From the NCBI GenBank assembly GCA_039920745.1, contig JBDSDD010000052.1, positions 3,588-67,587 of the forward strand: a stretch of 64,000 bases of DNA, read 5' to 3'. The notes beneath the pieces are model-generated. The model saw nothing but the letters and a program-made list of their open reading frames with translations, did not search any database and was not told the DNA's origin. The translations under genes were made by a program, and so were the position numbers. Each line of letters starts with the position of its first letter. Position 1 is the first letter of the stretch. Below are positions 53,129 to 62,223 of this stretch, one piece after another. The stretch comes from Scleromatobacter sp039920745 (GTDB lineage Bacteria > Pseudomonadota > Gammaproteobacteria > Burkholderiales > Burkholderiaceae_C).

Positions 53129-56100
53129 CTACTTCACGTCGAACGAGCCGACGAGGAGGTCGTCCTTGGCTTCTTCCAGTCGCAGGATCACGTCGCGGTG
53201 CTTCTCGGCCGAGGTGCCGAAGCCGGTGGTCAGCCGCATCATCACGCTGGTGCCGTTGCCCAGCGCCTGGCGGTGCGAGCCGTAGTACTTGGCGTGCACC
53301 TCGTAGCTGCCGCGGATGGCCTTCTTCAGCGAGAACACCTCGGGGCCGTAGCCCTGCGTGACGTCGCGCGTGTTGCGTCCGCCCTGGCGGCTCAGCAGGT
53401 GCTGGTAGCTCACCCATTCGCCGTTGGGATCCTTGACCCACAAGTCGATGTCGGTGTTGTCGGTGTCCCAGGCGAGCGCGACGCGCACGTCCAGCGGCAG
53501 GTTGCGGCGCAGGCGTGGATCGATGGCCGTGACGTCGACCGGGTGCTGCGCGGCGATGGCGTCGAGCTCGCTCAGCGCGATGATGTCCATGTCGCCGAAG
53601 CGCGAGCTCCAGTTGCCCGACGCGGCCATCCAAAGCGCATCGACGGCCGGCTGCCAGGCGAGCGCGGCGGCCTGCGCGAGGCCCAGATCGCGCCATGATT
53701 GCGGCTCGTCGGGCGCCAGTTCGGTCACGCGTTGCAGCAGGCGGATCGCCTCGCCGGTCTCGCCGATCTCCTGCAGCCGGTAGGCGAGCACACGCAGCAG
53801 GCCGCGATCCTCGATGTGCAGTTCGGCCAGGTTCGAGAGCACGCGCAGCGCGAGTGCCCGTTGGCCGTGCGTGGCGAACACCTGCGCGGCATCGAGGTAG
53901 AAGGCGGGGCTGCTCGATGCGCCCAGGCGCTGGTCCAGGTAGACCGCGTAGCGATCAGCGGCGGCGGCCTGGGCGAGGCGGCGCGTGCCGGCGGCGTCCG
54001 GCGACCAGGCCGAGATGGCGATGTGGATCTCGGGCGCAGGCTCGGCGGCGGCCACGGCCTTCTTCGCTTTCGCCACCTCGCCGACCCGGGCGACGCTGCT
54101 GCCGGTGACCGCGACGCGCTTGTCGGCCTGTTCGTTGCGCTCGAGCGATGGCGACGCGGCGGCCGAGTAGGCATGGTCCGCCGCCGGCGCCATCGGCGCC
54201 GGGGCGCTGTTGCGCGGCGGCGGGGGCAGCGCCCCCAGTGCCGGCGGCGGCGCCATGGCGCGCATTGCACCGGCCGTCACGACGGCCTGCACCGGCGCGT
54301 TCTGCAGTTGCGAGACCTGCTGCGGCGCATCCTTGGGGAAGTCCTTGTCCCACCATGCCTGCAGCTCGCTGTAGCGGCTGGCCAGCGAAGCCAGGTGACT
54401 GACCGACTGCGCGGCCTTGGTCGCTGCCTGCGTGCGCAGGGTCGCGTTGTACGCGTCGCGCAGCGGGCCCACGGGCGGCACGATGTCGTAGCGCTGGTAG
54501 TCGGCCAGCGCCTCGAGCACGATCAGTGACGTCTGCGGCGTGACGATGCCGAAGCGGTTGCCCAGCGCCACGATCTCGGTGCGGTGCAGGTCGGCCTGCG
54601 CCAGCAACTCGTCGACACGCAGGCGCGCCCAGCGCTGCGCCACGAAGCCGGCATCGACGTTGTCGGTCAGAGGCGGCGCCATCAACGTGACGGTCTTGTG
54701 CAGCGGCGCGCCGTCACCAGACTCCAGCACCAGGTCCAGCTTCGCGGCCGCGCCGGTGAAGCGGCCGGCCAACACGAGGCGACCCGCATCGGGACGCCAG
54801 GACGCGACGGCAGCCTCGTCGAAGCCCTCGCCGTCGATGCGCACCAGGCGCGTGCCGCGTTGCGCGACCAGGCGCAGCGCGTCGTCGACGGACAGCGTCG
54901 CCAGGTCCAGCAAGCGGCCGCCACGCGACTCGGCCCACTGGCGCAGGAACACGGCCGAGCCCCCGCTGCCGGACTGCACCGCGTACGCCGGCACGTTGCC
55001 AGCGGCCGCGGCCGGTGGCGCGCCCCAGTTGCCCAGGCCGTCGGAGAACAGCAGCGCGAGGCTGGTGCGCGGCGAGCGGCTCGTCGGCGCGATCCACAGC
55101 GACGCGTTGCTCGCGCCGTCGTACGGAATCTGCTTGAGCGCGTCGGCCAGCGCCCGCCAGTCGCCGCGGCGGACGTCGAACATCCGATCCGGCTCGGCAG
55201 CATCGCGCACCACCCGCAGCCGCACCTTGACATCCGGCGTCCAGGCGAACAGCGCGCCCAGCAGGCGCAGCTCCGCCTCGTGGTCGCGCATGGCGCCGGA
55301 GCCGGAGGCGTCCCAGATCAGCGTCACGTCATCGGGCTTGGCGCGCGGTGCCGGCTGGTCGGGCACCTGCAGTTCGGCGTGGAAGTAGCCCTGGCCGTCG
55401 ACGCGCTCGCGCAGCAGCGTGTCGCCCTGCGGCGCGGGCCAGCTCAGGCCGAGCGCGCGCCGGCCTTCGGCGGACGGGCGGTAGCCGGTGCGGCGCAGCG
55501 TGACGTCGCTGTCGTCGCCGTCGGCCTTGATGCTCGCACCCTCCAGGCCGTCACCCAGCTTGACGCCGGCGGCCGGCGTGGCGTGCAGGCGCACGTGGAG
55601 ATCCAGCTGGTCGGCGGCAGTGCCGGCGAAATCCAGCGGAAGGCCCAGGCTCAGGCGCTGCTGCGCGCCGGGCGCCAGCCACTCGGTGATCGCGACGCGC
55701 ACGTGGCGCGCCGCGCCAGGGCGCAGCGGGTACACGCGCAGGCGAAAGTTCTCGCCGGCGGTCTGCTCCAGCAACGCAGGGTCGACGCCCTTGCGCACGA
55801 CCTCCTCGAACACCTCGCGGCCACGCGCCTTGGGCACGGGCACCGCGGCGCGCATCGCGCCGTCACCCATGTCCAGCGCGAAGCCGGTGACGGTCTGGCC
55901 GGCGTGCAGCGGGAACTGCAGCTCGCCTTCGAGAATGCGCGCGTTCGGGTTGAGCAGCATCAGGTCGATGACCGTGTGCACCAGGCTGCCTTCGACGTAG
56001 ATGTCCACGCCGGCGCGCGCCAGGCGGATCGGCTGCTCGCCGCCGCTGATCTGCACCAGCCCGGCCTCGGGGCGGAGTCGGCCGGCCGGTGCCGACACGT

Positions 56101-56167
56101 CCTGCGCCATCACCCCGGCTGCGCCCAGGCACAGCCCCGCCGCCACGATCCATCTTGCTTGCCGCAT
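53129..56167 (-). CDS. Large secreted/periplasmic VIT-vWA-TPR protein with C-terminal DUF2135
   Basis: 1012 residues. The start ATG 56167 follows a GGGAGG ribosome site 5-6 bp ahead; the TTG at 56185 lies inside it. Signal peptide at 1-22 (MRQARWIVAAGLCLGAAGVMA). VIT domain about 30-190; vWA-like domain from about 290 with MIDAS-type IWDASGSGAMRDHE; an Ala/Pro-rich linker near 640-700; TPR-like helices about 730-870; and DUF2135 (VALAWDTDNTDIDLWVKDPNGEW) from about 900. Resembles inter-alpha-trypsin-inhibitor-like bacterial proteins and E. coli YfaP at the end. Role unknown; possibly extracellular adhesion or envelope assembly. Confidence 0.8.
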   Translation of the reverse strand: MRQARWIVAAGLCLGAAGVMAQDVSAPAGRLRPEAGLVQISGGEQPIRLARAGVDIYVEGSLVHTVIDLMLLNPNARILEGELQFPLHAGQTVTGFALDMGDGAMRAAVPVPKARGREVFEEVVRKGVDPALLEQTAGENFRLRVYPLRPGAARHVRVAITEWLAPGAQQRLSLGLPLDFAGTAADQLDLHVRLHATPAAGVKLGDGLEGASIKADGDDSDVTLRRTGYRPSAEGRRALGLSWPAPQGDTLLRERVDGQGYFHAELQVPDQPAPRAKPDDVTLIWDASGSGAMRDHEAELRLLGALFAWTPDVKVRLRVVRDAAEPDRMFDVRRGDWRALADALKQIPYDGASNASLWIAPTSRSPRTSLALLFSDGLGNWGAPPAAAAGNVPAYAVQSGSGGSAVFLRQWAESRGGRLLDLATLSVDDALRLVAQRGTRLVRIDGEGFDEAAVASWRPDAGRLVLAGRFTGAAAKLDLVLESGDGAPLHKTVTLMAPPLTDNVDAGFVAQRWARLRVDELLAQADLHRTEIVALGNRFGIVTPQTSLIVLEALADYQRYDIVPPVGPLRDAYNATLRTQAATKAAQSVSHLASLASRYSELQAWWDKDFPKDAPQQVSQLQNAPVQAVVTAGAMRAMAPPPALGALPPPPRNSAPAPMAPAADHAYSAAASPSLERNEQADKRVAVTGSSVARVGEVAKAKKAVAAAEPAPEIHIAISAWSPDAAGTRRLAQAAAADRYAVYLDQRLGASSSPAFYLDAAQVFATHGQRALALRVLSNLAELHIEDRGLLRVLAYRLQEIGETGEAIRLLQRVTELAPDEPQSWRDLGLAQAAALAWQPAVDALWMAASGNWSSRFGDMDIIALSELDAIAAQHPVDVTAIDPRLRRNLPLDVRVALAWDTDNTDIDLWVKDPNGEWVSYQHLLSRQGGRNTRDVTQGYGPEVFSLKKAIRGSYEVHAKYYGSHRQALGNGTSVMMRLTTGFGTSAEKHRDVILRLEEAKDDLLVGSFDVK

Positions 56168-56243
56168 TCCAGCCTCCCTGTTCAAAGTCGATGCGGGTTC
56201 AACGCGGCACGGACGCGAACGGGGTGAAGCCGGGCGTGAAAAA

Positions 56244-56990
56244 TCAGCCGGCGGCCTTGGTGCGCTGGCGCAGCGCCTCGAACAGGCAGACGCCCGCAGC
56301 CACGGAGACGTTCAGGCTCTCCACGGCGCCGGCCATCGGGATGCGCACCAGCTGGTCGCAGGTCTTGCGCGTGAGCTGGCGCATGCCGTCGCCCTCGCTG
56401 CCCAGCACGAAGGCGACCGGGCCGGTGAGGTCGAGGTCGTACAGGTCCTGCTCGGCGTCGTCGCTGGTGCCGATGACGCGGATGTCGAAGTCCTTGAGCT
56501 CGTTGAGCGTGCGCGCCAGGTTGGTCACCATGATGTAGGGCACGGTCTCGGCCGCGCCGCTGGCCACCTTGGCCACCGTCGCATTGACGCCCACAGCGTG
56601 GTCCTTCGGGGCCACGATCGCGTGTGCGCCGGCGCCGTCGGCCACGCGCAGGCAGGCGCCGAGGTTGTGCGGGTCGGTCACGCCGTCGAGGATCAGCAGC
56701 AGCGGCGGCCCTTCGATCGACTCGACCACCTCGTCCAGCGAATGCGGCATCGCCACGAACTCGACGCGCGCGACCACGCCTTGGTGGCGCGACGTGCCGG
56801 CCAGCTTGTCCAGGCGCTCGCCGTCGGTCTCGATGATCTTGATGCCACCGTCCCGTGCACGATCGACGAACGTGCGCATGCGCGCGTCGCGTCGATTGGA
56901 TTCGACGTGCAGCTCGATGACCGACTTCGGCGCCGTCTTGATACGTACCGTGATCGCGTGGAAGCCAAAAAGTATGCGCGGGCTGCTCAT
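56244..56990 (-). CDS. rlmB: 23S rRNA (guanosine-2'-O-)-methyltransferase RlmB
   Basis: 248-residue SPOUT methyltransferase that methylates G2251 of 23S rRNA. N-terminal substrate-binding domain (about 1-80) then the knot: NLGACLRVADGAGAHAI near 108, FVLGSEGDGMRQL near 194 and IPMAGAVESLNVSVAAGVCLFE near 216, the three SPOUT motifs. ATG 56990 overlaps the DUF1624 stop. Confidence 0.95.
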   Translation of the reverse strand: MSSPRILFGFHAITVRIKTAPKSVIELHVESNRRDARMRTFVDRARDGGIKIIETDGERLDKLAGTSRHQGVVARVEFVAMPHSLDEVVESIEGPPLLLILDGVTDPHNLGACLRVADGAGAHAIVAPKDHAVGVNATVAKVASGAAETVPYIMVTNLARTLNELKDFDIRVIGTSDDAEQDLYDLDLTGPVAFVLGSEGDGMRQLTRKTCDQLVRIPMAGAVESLNVSVAAGVCLFEALRQRTKAAG

Positions 56991-57763
56991 GGAAACACCA
57001 TTCTCAAAAGTTCCAGCGAGCCTATCAGGATCAGCTGGTGGATCATGTAGAAACTGAGCGACCAGCGGCCGAGGACGGCCAGCGGTCGCACGAGGAAGGG
57101 AACCGCACCGGTGAACGCGGTGCGCGCGTGCACCAGCGCCAGGCTGGCGACGAGGTAGCCGGCGAGCATCATCCCCAGCCACGGCAGCACCGGGACGTAG
57201 TCCTCGGTGGGCGGCAGGTGCGTGACCAGGCCGACCCAGTTGGTCAGGCGGGTGTCGAACAACGGATCGCGCACCCAGTGCGGCAGCATCCAGGCGGCGG
57301 CCGCGAGCGCGGCAACACCTGCGACTGCCAGCGGCGCGCGCGCAAGACGCGCGGGCGGCAGTCGTGTGCCGAGCAGGCGCAGCAGGAGCAGCATCGCCGC
57401 CATGCCATGCAGCACGCCGAAGCTGATCCAGCTGCGCGGGAACATGAACAGCGAGCCGACCGACACCAGCAGCGCGCAGCCAGCCACCTGGGCCCAGCGA
57501 CGCCAGAAGCGGCGCCAGGTCTGGCCGGCATCGACGGCGACGGCCTGGCCGGCGCCGGCGCCCAGCAGGAACATCGACACGATGCACAAACGCTGCTGCG
57601 TCCAGAAAGGATCGGCGTAGAAGTTCTGCGCCGCGATGAATTTGTACTGGTTCAGGTCGAATGAAAAATGGAAGCCGGCCATCCAGACGATCGCCAGGCC
57701 GCGCCAGAGGTCGAGGCGGTCGAAGCGTTGGGAGGAGGAGCTGGCTGTCACGGGCGGGACCAT
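56987..57763 (-). CDS. DUF1624 / heparan-alpha-glucosaminide N-acetyltransferase-like membrane protein
   Basis: 258 residues with seven or so hydrophobic helices. Opens with RFDRLDLWRGLAIVWMAGFHFSFDLN, the acyltransferase_3-like motif including the proposed catalytic His, and ends with LSFYMIHQLILIGSLELL. Predicted to transfer acyl groups across the inner membrane; substrate unknown. ATGA overlap with rlmB indicates cotranslation. Confidence 0.85.
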   Translation of the reverse strand: MVPPVTASSSSQRFDRLDLWRGLAIVWMAGFHFSFDLNQYKFIAAQNFYADPFWTQQRLCIVSMFLLGAGAGQAVAVDAGQTWRRFWRRWAQVAGCALLVSVGSLFMFPRSWISFGVLHGMAAMLLLLRLLGTRLPPARLARAPLAVAGVAALAAAAWMLPHWVRDPLFDTRLTNWVGLVTHLPPTEDYVPVLPWLGMMLAGYLVASLALVHARTAFTGAVPFLVRPLAVLGRWSLSFYMIHQLILIGSLELLRMVFP

Positions 57764-57971
57764 ACCTTACGCGTCGGATGGATTGCATCGCGCCCATGCC
57801 GCACTGTCCTCACGACATGTCCCCCTCCCATCGCAGCGAGGCCGAACAGGCCTGCTTCGCCGTCCTGCCCAGCGCCAGCGCCGAGGCGACCGGGCTGGGC
57901 GGTCGCGTCGGCTTGACCCGGATGCGGCGGGTCAACGAGGACGGCGTGCTGATCGCGACGGGCGCTGCGTC

Positions 57972-58658
57972 CTACATCCTGGCCTGGTCGTCCGAATCCT
58001 TGCGTTGCAGCAGCATGATCATCAGCAGCACCCAGAAGCTGCCGACGAGATTGGACACCGGCAGTTGCAGCGCGGTCGGCAGGAAATAGATCGCGATCAC
58101 CGCCGGCAGCCAGACCATCGCATTGCCCAGCATGGCCGCGGGCAGGCGCAGCGCGAAGAAGTCGGCGTCCAGCCGGGCCCGCGCGGCGCGCCAAGAAAAG
58201 CCGGCGTCCTTCCACTCGAAGGCCAGCGCGATCACGGGCACGGCCCACAGCGGGCTGTAGAGCAACTGGTCGAACGCCGTCTTGCGCAGCACGGTGGACC
58301 AACTGGCGGCGCTGCCGAACCAGTAGGCCTGCAGCCGGTACATCAGGTCGACCTCGACGCTGCGCCAGCCCCAGAACACGCAGGCGAAGGCCAGCTCGAC
58401 GGCAAAACGTCCGCGGGCGGCGCCGGTCCAGGCCAGCACCAGGCGGGGCAGCAGGCCGGCGAACAGCGCCCCGGCCAGGAACGAGTAGCCGACGCCCCAG
58501 GCCAGCTTCAGGCGCAGCAGCCGCTCGAGCAGTTCGTGCGCCGGTGCCCAGCGGTAATACGACACCAGCAACGCCAGCGTCAACGCCTGCAGCACCAGCG
58601 AGGGGACGGCGTTCTGGCGCGCGGCGTCGCGCAGGCGGGCAAGGAGTGGATGGGTCAC
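57972..58658 (-). CDS. Hypothetical multi-pass membrane protein
   Basis: 228 residues from GTG 58658 (MTHPLLARLRDAAR). About six hydrophobic segments, e.g. LVLQALTLALLVSYY (22-36), YSFLAGALFAGLLPRLVLAW (64-83) and LVGSFWVLLMIMLL (203-216). No family recognised. The frame is open further upstream only as Arg-rich out-of-bias sequence. Divergent from the rlhA-like gene. Confidence 0.65.
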   Translation of the reverse strand: MTHPLLARLRDAARQNAVPSLVLQALTLALLVSYYRWAPAHELLERLLRLKLAWGVGYSFLAGALFAGLLPRLVLAWTGAARGRFAVELAFACVFWGWRSVEVDLMYRLQAYWFGSAASWSTVLRKTAFDQLLYSPLWAVPVIALAFEWKDAGFSWRAARARLDADFFALRLPAAMLGNAMVWLPAVIAIYFLPTALQLPVSNLVGSFWVLLMIMLLQRKDSDDQARM

Positions 58659-58905
58659 GGCCGCGCAGTCTAAGGCCACGCAAGCCCGCCACCGGACTTC
58701 CGACACGAACCCACGTGCACGAATGGCCCCATCCTGCGACAATTCGACGTTGCGCGCGCCACTGGCCCACTTGCCGTCGAAGCGCGCCCTGTTGCCGGGT
58801 TGACGAACTTCTCGCCGCCCCCGCCGCCGCCTTCGCCGCGCCCGCTGCCGCCGCCCATGAGGCACCGTCCAGCCGCCTTTTCAGCACCATTTCGAGCCAG
58901 CCGCC

Positions 58906-60918
58906 ATGCATTCGACCCCGTTCAACTTCACCTCCGTGGCGCCGGCCGTGACGGCCGAGATCGAGCTGCTCGCCCCGGCCAAGAACGCCGACATCGGCAT
59001 CGAGGCGGTGAACCACGGCGCCGACGCGATCTACATCGGCGGCCCCGCGTTCGGCGCGCGCGCGTCCGCGGGCAACGAGGTCGGCGACATCGAGCGCCTC
59101 ACGCGCCACGCCCATCGCTACGGCGCCAAGGTGTTCATCACGCTGAACACGATCCTGCGCGACGACGAGCTCGAAGGCGCGCGCCAGATGGCCTGGCAGG
59201 TCTACGAGGCTGGCGCCGACGCGCTGATCGTGCAGGACATGGGCCTGCTGCAGCTGGACCTGCCCCCGATCCAGCTGCACGCCAGCACGCAGACCGACAT
59301 CCGCACGCCCGAGAAGGCGAAGTTCCTGCAGGACGTCGGCTTCTCGCAGATGGTGCTTGCCCGCGAGCTGGACCTGCGCCAGATCCGCGACATCGCCGCC
59401 GTCACGCCCCACGCGACGCTCGAGTTCTTCATTCACGGCGCGCTGTGCGTCGCCTACAGCGGCCAGTGCTACCTGAGCCACGCGCACACGGGCCGCAGCG
59501 CCAACCGCGGCGACTGCTCGCAACCCTGCCGCCTGCCCTACACGGTGACGGACGCCAAGGGCGGCATCGTGGCGCACGACAGCCACGTGCTGTCGATGAA
59601 GGACAACAACCAGACCGCCAACCTCGACACCCTGGTCGACGCGGGCATCCGCAGCTTCAAGATCGAAGGGCGCTACAAGTACATGGGCTACGTGAAGAAC
59701 ATCACCGCCCATTACCGCCGCCAGCTCGACGAAATGCTGGAGCGCCGCCCCGAGCTGCGCGCGTCGTCGGCCGGCAAGGCAAGCTTCAACTTCACGCCTG
59801 ACCCCGACCGGAACTTCAATCGCGAGGCGACGGATTACTTCGTCACCGGCCGCAAGATGGACATCGGCGCGTTCGACACGCCCAAGCACGCGGGCCTGTT
59901 CGTCGGCCACGTCACCAAGGTGGCAGCCGACCACTTCGAAGTCGAGCTGGACGACGCGGCGCTGCAGCTCAACAACGGCGACGGCCTGACCTACCTGGAC
60001 CTGCAAAAGGAGCTGGTGGGCCTGCAGGCCAACGTCGTGACGCGACTCAAGGGCGAGGCCAACCGCTGGCGCATCGAGCCGAACCAGGCGATGACCGAGC
60101 TCAAGGACATCCGCTCCAAGCCGCAACTGCACCGCAACCGCGACATGCAGTGGGATCGCCTGCTGGAGCGCAAGTCGGCCGAGCGGACGATCGGTGTGTG
60201 GATGACGCTGTCGGACATCGAGGGCGGCCTGCGCCTGTCGGTCACCGACGAGCGCGGCGTCACGGCGCATGCCGACGCGCTGCTGGCGCTGCAGCCGGCA
60301 CGCGACGTGGAGCGCGGCACGGCCACGCTGCGCGAGCACCTGTCCAAGGTCGGCGGCACGATTTTTTCACTCAGCGAACTCGTGCTCGCCACCTCGCAGC
60401 CCTGGTTCGTGCCGGCCAGCCGCCTGAACGCGCTGCGCCGCGACGCACTCGAACGCCTGGAGCAGGCGCGTCTCGACCAGCGCGAGATCCTGGCGCGCGC
60501 CGAACCGATCGATCCGCCCGCCGTCTACCCCGACGACGCCCTCACCTACCTCGCCAACGTCTACAACCAGCCGGCGCACGACTTCTACGTCAAGCACGGC
60601 GTCAAGGTGGTGGAGGCGGCCTACGAGAGCCACGAGGAACAGGGCGAAGTCAGCCTGATGATCACCAAGCACTGCGTGCGCTGGTCGATGTCGCTGTGCC
60701 CCAAGCAGGCCAAGGGCGTCACCGGCGTGCAGGGCACGGTGCGCGCCGAGCCGCTGGTGCTGCACAACGGCAGCGAGAAACTGACGCTGCGATTCGACTG
60801 CAAGCCGTGCGAGATGCACGTGGTCGGCAAGATCAAGAAGCAGGTGATGAACGAGGCGCTGGCCGTGCCGATGACCTTCTTCCGCACGCGCCCGGCGGCG
60901 GAGCGCGCAGGGCACTGA
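58906..60918 (+). CDS. rlhA: U32-family protein, RlhA-like 23S rRNA C2501 hydroxylation factor
   Basis: 670 residues. Peptidase U32 N-terminal barrel about 15-300 (ELLAPAKNADIGIEAVNHGADAIYIGG) with the cysteine-rich GALCVAYSGQCYLS...DCSQPCR signature near 182-205 and IRSFKIEGRYKYMGYV near 246. The 350-residue C-terminal part matches E. coli YdcP/RlhA, which introduces 5-hydroxycytidine at 2501 of 23S rRNA. Two more cysteines (FDCKPCEMHV) lie near 628. UbiU/V-type or TrhP U32 proteins are shorter, so RlhA fits best. Confidence 0.88.
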   Translation: MHSTPFNFTSVAPAVTAEIELLAPAKNADIGIEAVNHGADAIYIGGPAFGARASAGNEVGDIERLTRHAHRYGAKVFITLNTILRDDELEGARQMAWQVYEAGADALIVQDMGLLQLDLPPIQLHASTQTDIRTPEKAKFLQDVGFSQMVLARELDLRQIRDIAAVTPHATLEFFIHGALCVAYSGQCYLSHAHTGRSANRGDCSQPCRLPYTVTDAKGGIVAHDSHVLSMKDNNQTANLDTLVDAGIRSFKIEGRYKYMGYVKNITAHYRRQLDEMLERRPELRASSAGKASFNFTPDPDRNFNREATDYFVTGRKMDIGAFDTPKHAGLFVGHVTKVAADHFEVELDDAALQLNNGDGLTYLDLQKELVGLQANVVTRLKGEANRWRIEPNQAMTELKDIRSKPQLHRNRDMQWDRLLERKSAERTIGVWMTLSDIEGGLRLSVTDERGVTAHADALLALQPARDVERGTATLREHLSKVGGTIFSLSELVLATSQPWFVPASRLNALRRDALERLEQARLDQREILARAEPIDPPAVYPDDALTYLANVYNQPAHDFYVKHGVKVVEAAYESHEEQGEVSLMITKHCVRWSMSLCPKQAKGVTGVQGTVRAEPLVLHNGSEKLTLRFDCKPCEMHVVGKIKKQVMNEALAVPMTFFRTRPAAERAGH

Positions 60919-60921
60919 GGG

Positions 60922-61377
60922 TCAGGCCTGCGCGTCCTTGGCGGCCCTGGCGGCCGCCAGAAGCGCCGCTCGATTGACCTTGTCCTCGCCGGTGCGCTTG
61001 ACGAACGCGCGGAAGCTGGCCGGATCATGCAGATGGCCGGTCTGGAAGTCCATCAGGCCCGCGTCGGGCCACACGCTTCGCACGACATCGAACATTTCGG
61101 CGACATGAACCCATCCTGCGTGCGTGTCGACACTGATGGCCTCGCCCGAGGTCGGGTTGAGATCCAGCGTGCCGCCGTCGGGCGTGCTCCAGACGACGCA
61201 GCCGTCCCGGGTGAAATCGAGCATTCCCTGCGCGAGAACGGCGCTGCCGCGCATGGCGTCGTACAGCGGCGCGATATCGCCGAGCGGCGAGACCGCCTCA
61301 CCGGTTGGATCCGGGATCCGCGTGGGAAACGGCGCCAGGTCCTGGCGCATCCGGGCGAGGATGAAGTCGTAGCCCAT
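60922..61377 (-). CDS. Hypothetical protein, 151 aa
   Basis: Starts MGYDFILARMRQDL at ATG 61377. Soluble; contains WSTPDGGTLDLNPTSGEAISVDTH near residue 65 and an Ala/Lys-rich C-terminus. Resembles small proteins found near toxin-immunity loci in general layout, but I cannot assign a family. Stop lies only 3 bp from the convergent rlhA stop. Preceded by a small membrane-protein gene 7 bp away, likely one operon. Confidence 0.65.
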   Translation of the reverse strand: MGYDFILARMRQDLAPFPTRIPDPTGEAVSPLGDIAPLYDAMRGSAVLAQGMLDFTRDGCVVWSTPDGGTLDLNPTSGEAISVDTHAGWVHVAEMFDVVRSVWPDAGLMDFQTGHLHDPASFRAFVKRTGEDKVNRAALLAAARAAKDAQA

Positions 61378-61384
61378 CGCTGCC

Positions 61385-61807
61385 TTACCAGCCGAACCAC
61401 CCGCCGCGGGCGTCGCGCGGGTCGTCGTCCGCGCGGCCCGTGAACTGGATCCAGCCAACCGCTGCCGCCAGCAGGAACGCCATCGGCAGCAGCACCAGCC
61501 ACTTGCGCAGGTGCGCCTCGGTGATCAGCGCGTCGCCGCGGCGGATGGCGTCGCAGGACTTGAAGACGCGGCTGGTCGCCACCGCCACCTCGTCGCCGTC
61601 GCGCAGCGCGTCGAAAACGGTCTTGGCGACCGCGCAGGATTCGACCCGGCCACCGGTGAAATGCAGGCGGTAGACGTCGTCGCGATGCCAGCGCAGGACA
61701 CGCGAATGGCCGCCGACACGCAGCGTCTCGTTGCGCTCGCCCGAGTACGCGTCGATCGCCAGCAACAGGGCGATGAGGAATGCCGCGAGGCGGGTGATGA
61801 CGTCCAT
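61385..61807 (-). CDS. Hypothetical two-helix membrane protein, 140 aa
   Basis: N-terminal hydrophobic helix (MDVITRLAAFLIALLLAIDAYSG), a soluble domain with charged loops, and a second helix near 107-121 (WLVLLPMAFLLAAAVGWI), then a short polar tail. The layout resembles DUF3592-type proteins, but the match is not secure. Cotranscribed with the 151-residue gene. Confidence 0.6.
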   Translation of the reverse strand: MDVITRLAAFLIALLLAIDAYSGERNETLRVGGHSRVLRWHRDDVYRLHFTGGRVESCAVAKTVFDALRDGDEVAVATSRVFKSCDAIRRGDALITEAHLRKWLVLLPMAFLLAAAVGWIQFTGRADDDPRDARGGWFGW

Positions 61808-62223
61808 GGCGGCGCGCCCTTTGTTGATGAAGCGCGGCCGAGTCTAGGGGCGCGGCCCTGGCCGCGCGTCCTTCAAATTGGGGTGTCGTGGTCGCCGCGC
61901 GACACGTCTTGATTCGGGGCTGGCTCCGGCGCGATGGGTGCCGGGACCTCGAGCAGGTGACCGGGCAGGATGGGTGCCGCCGGTTGGGTCCCGATGGTCA
62001 TTTCGGCAACGGCACGCCGCCGTCCGACGGGCTGGGGATGTTTGAAGAAGAACACGGCGCACTCCGGGCGGGCGGGCGTGCCGCCCGATGCGTCGAACCT
62101 GAGGTCGCCGTCTTGCGGTTCAAGCCGGGGTATCCACGGGACTTGAATTCGATGGTGACCGTTCCGAGGCCTCGACGCTCGCCGGCGCGCTGGTCGCCAT
62201 GCGCAGCCGCCTCGCGCGCGGGC
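61808..62223. other. 416-bp region with one possible small ORF
   Basis: No recognisable gene. A 60-codon frame at 61873-62055 on the minus strand (MFFFKHPQPVGRRRAV) has fair codon bias and ends next to the small membrane-protein gene, but lacks a clear ribosome site. An 11-bp direct repeat GATGGGTGCCG occurs at about 61934 and 61970. Confidence 0.4.
61873..62055 (-). CDS. Possible small Pro-rich protein, 60 aa
   Basis: Open frame with mostly G/C third bases, Pro-rich in the second half (LLEVPAPIAPEPAP). No homologue recognised and no good Shine-Dalgarno, so this is speculative. Confidence 0.25.
   Translation of the reverse strand: MFFFKHPQPVGRRRAVAEMTIGTQPAAPILPGHLLEVPAPIAPEPAPNQDVSRGDHDTPI

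Noticed and set aside
57781..58089. Plus-strand ORF (MDCIAPMPHCPHD...) between DUF1624 and the 228-residue membrane protein
   Set aside because: A short stretch GLTRMRRVNEDGVLI faintly recalls PP2C phosphatases, but the ORF overlaps the opposite membrane-protein gene by over 100 bp and lacks a ribosome site and metal residues.
57748..60339. 863-codon open frame on the minus strand across the rlhA-like gene
   Set aside because: Arg/Ala/Gly-rich shadow of the real genes caused by high GC; no recognisable domains, while the plus-strand RlhA-like protein is clearly conserved.
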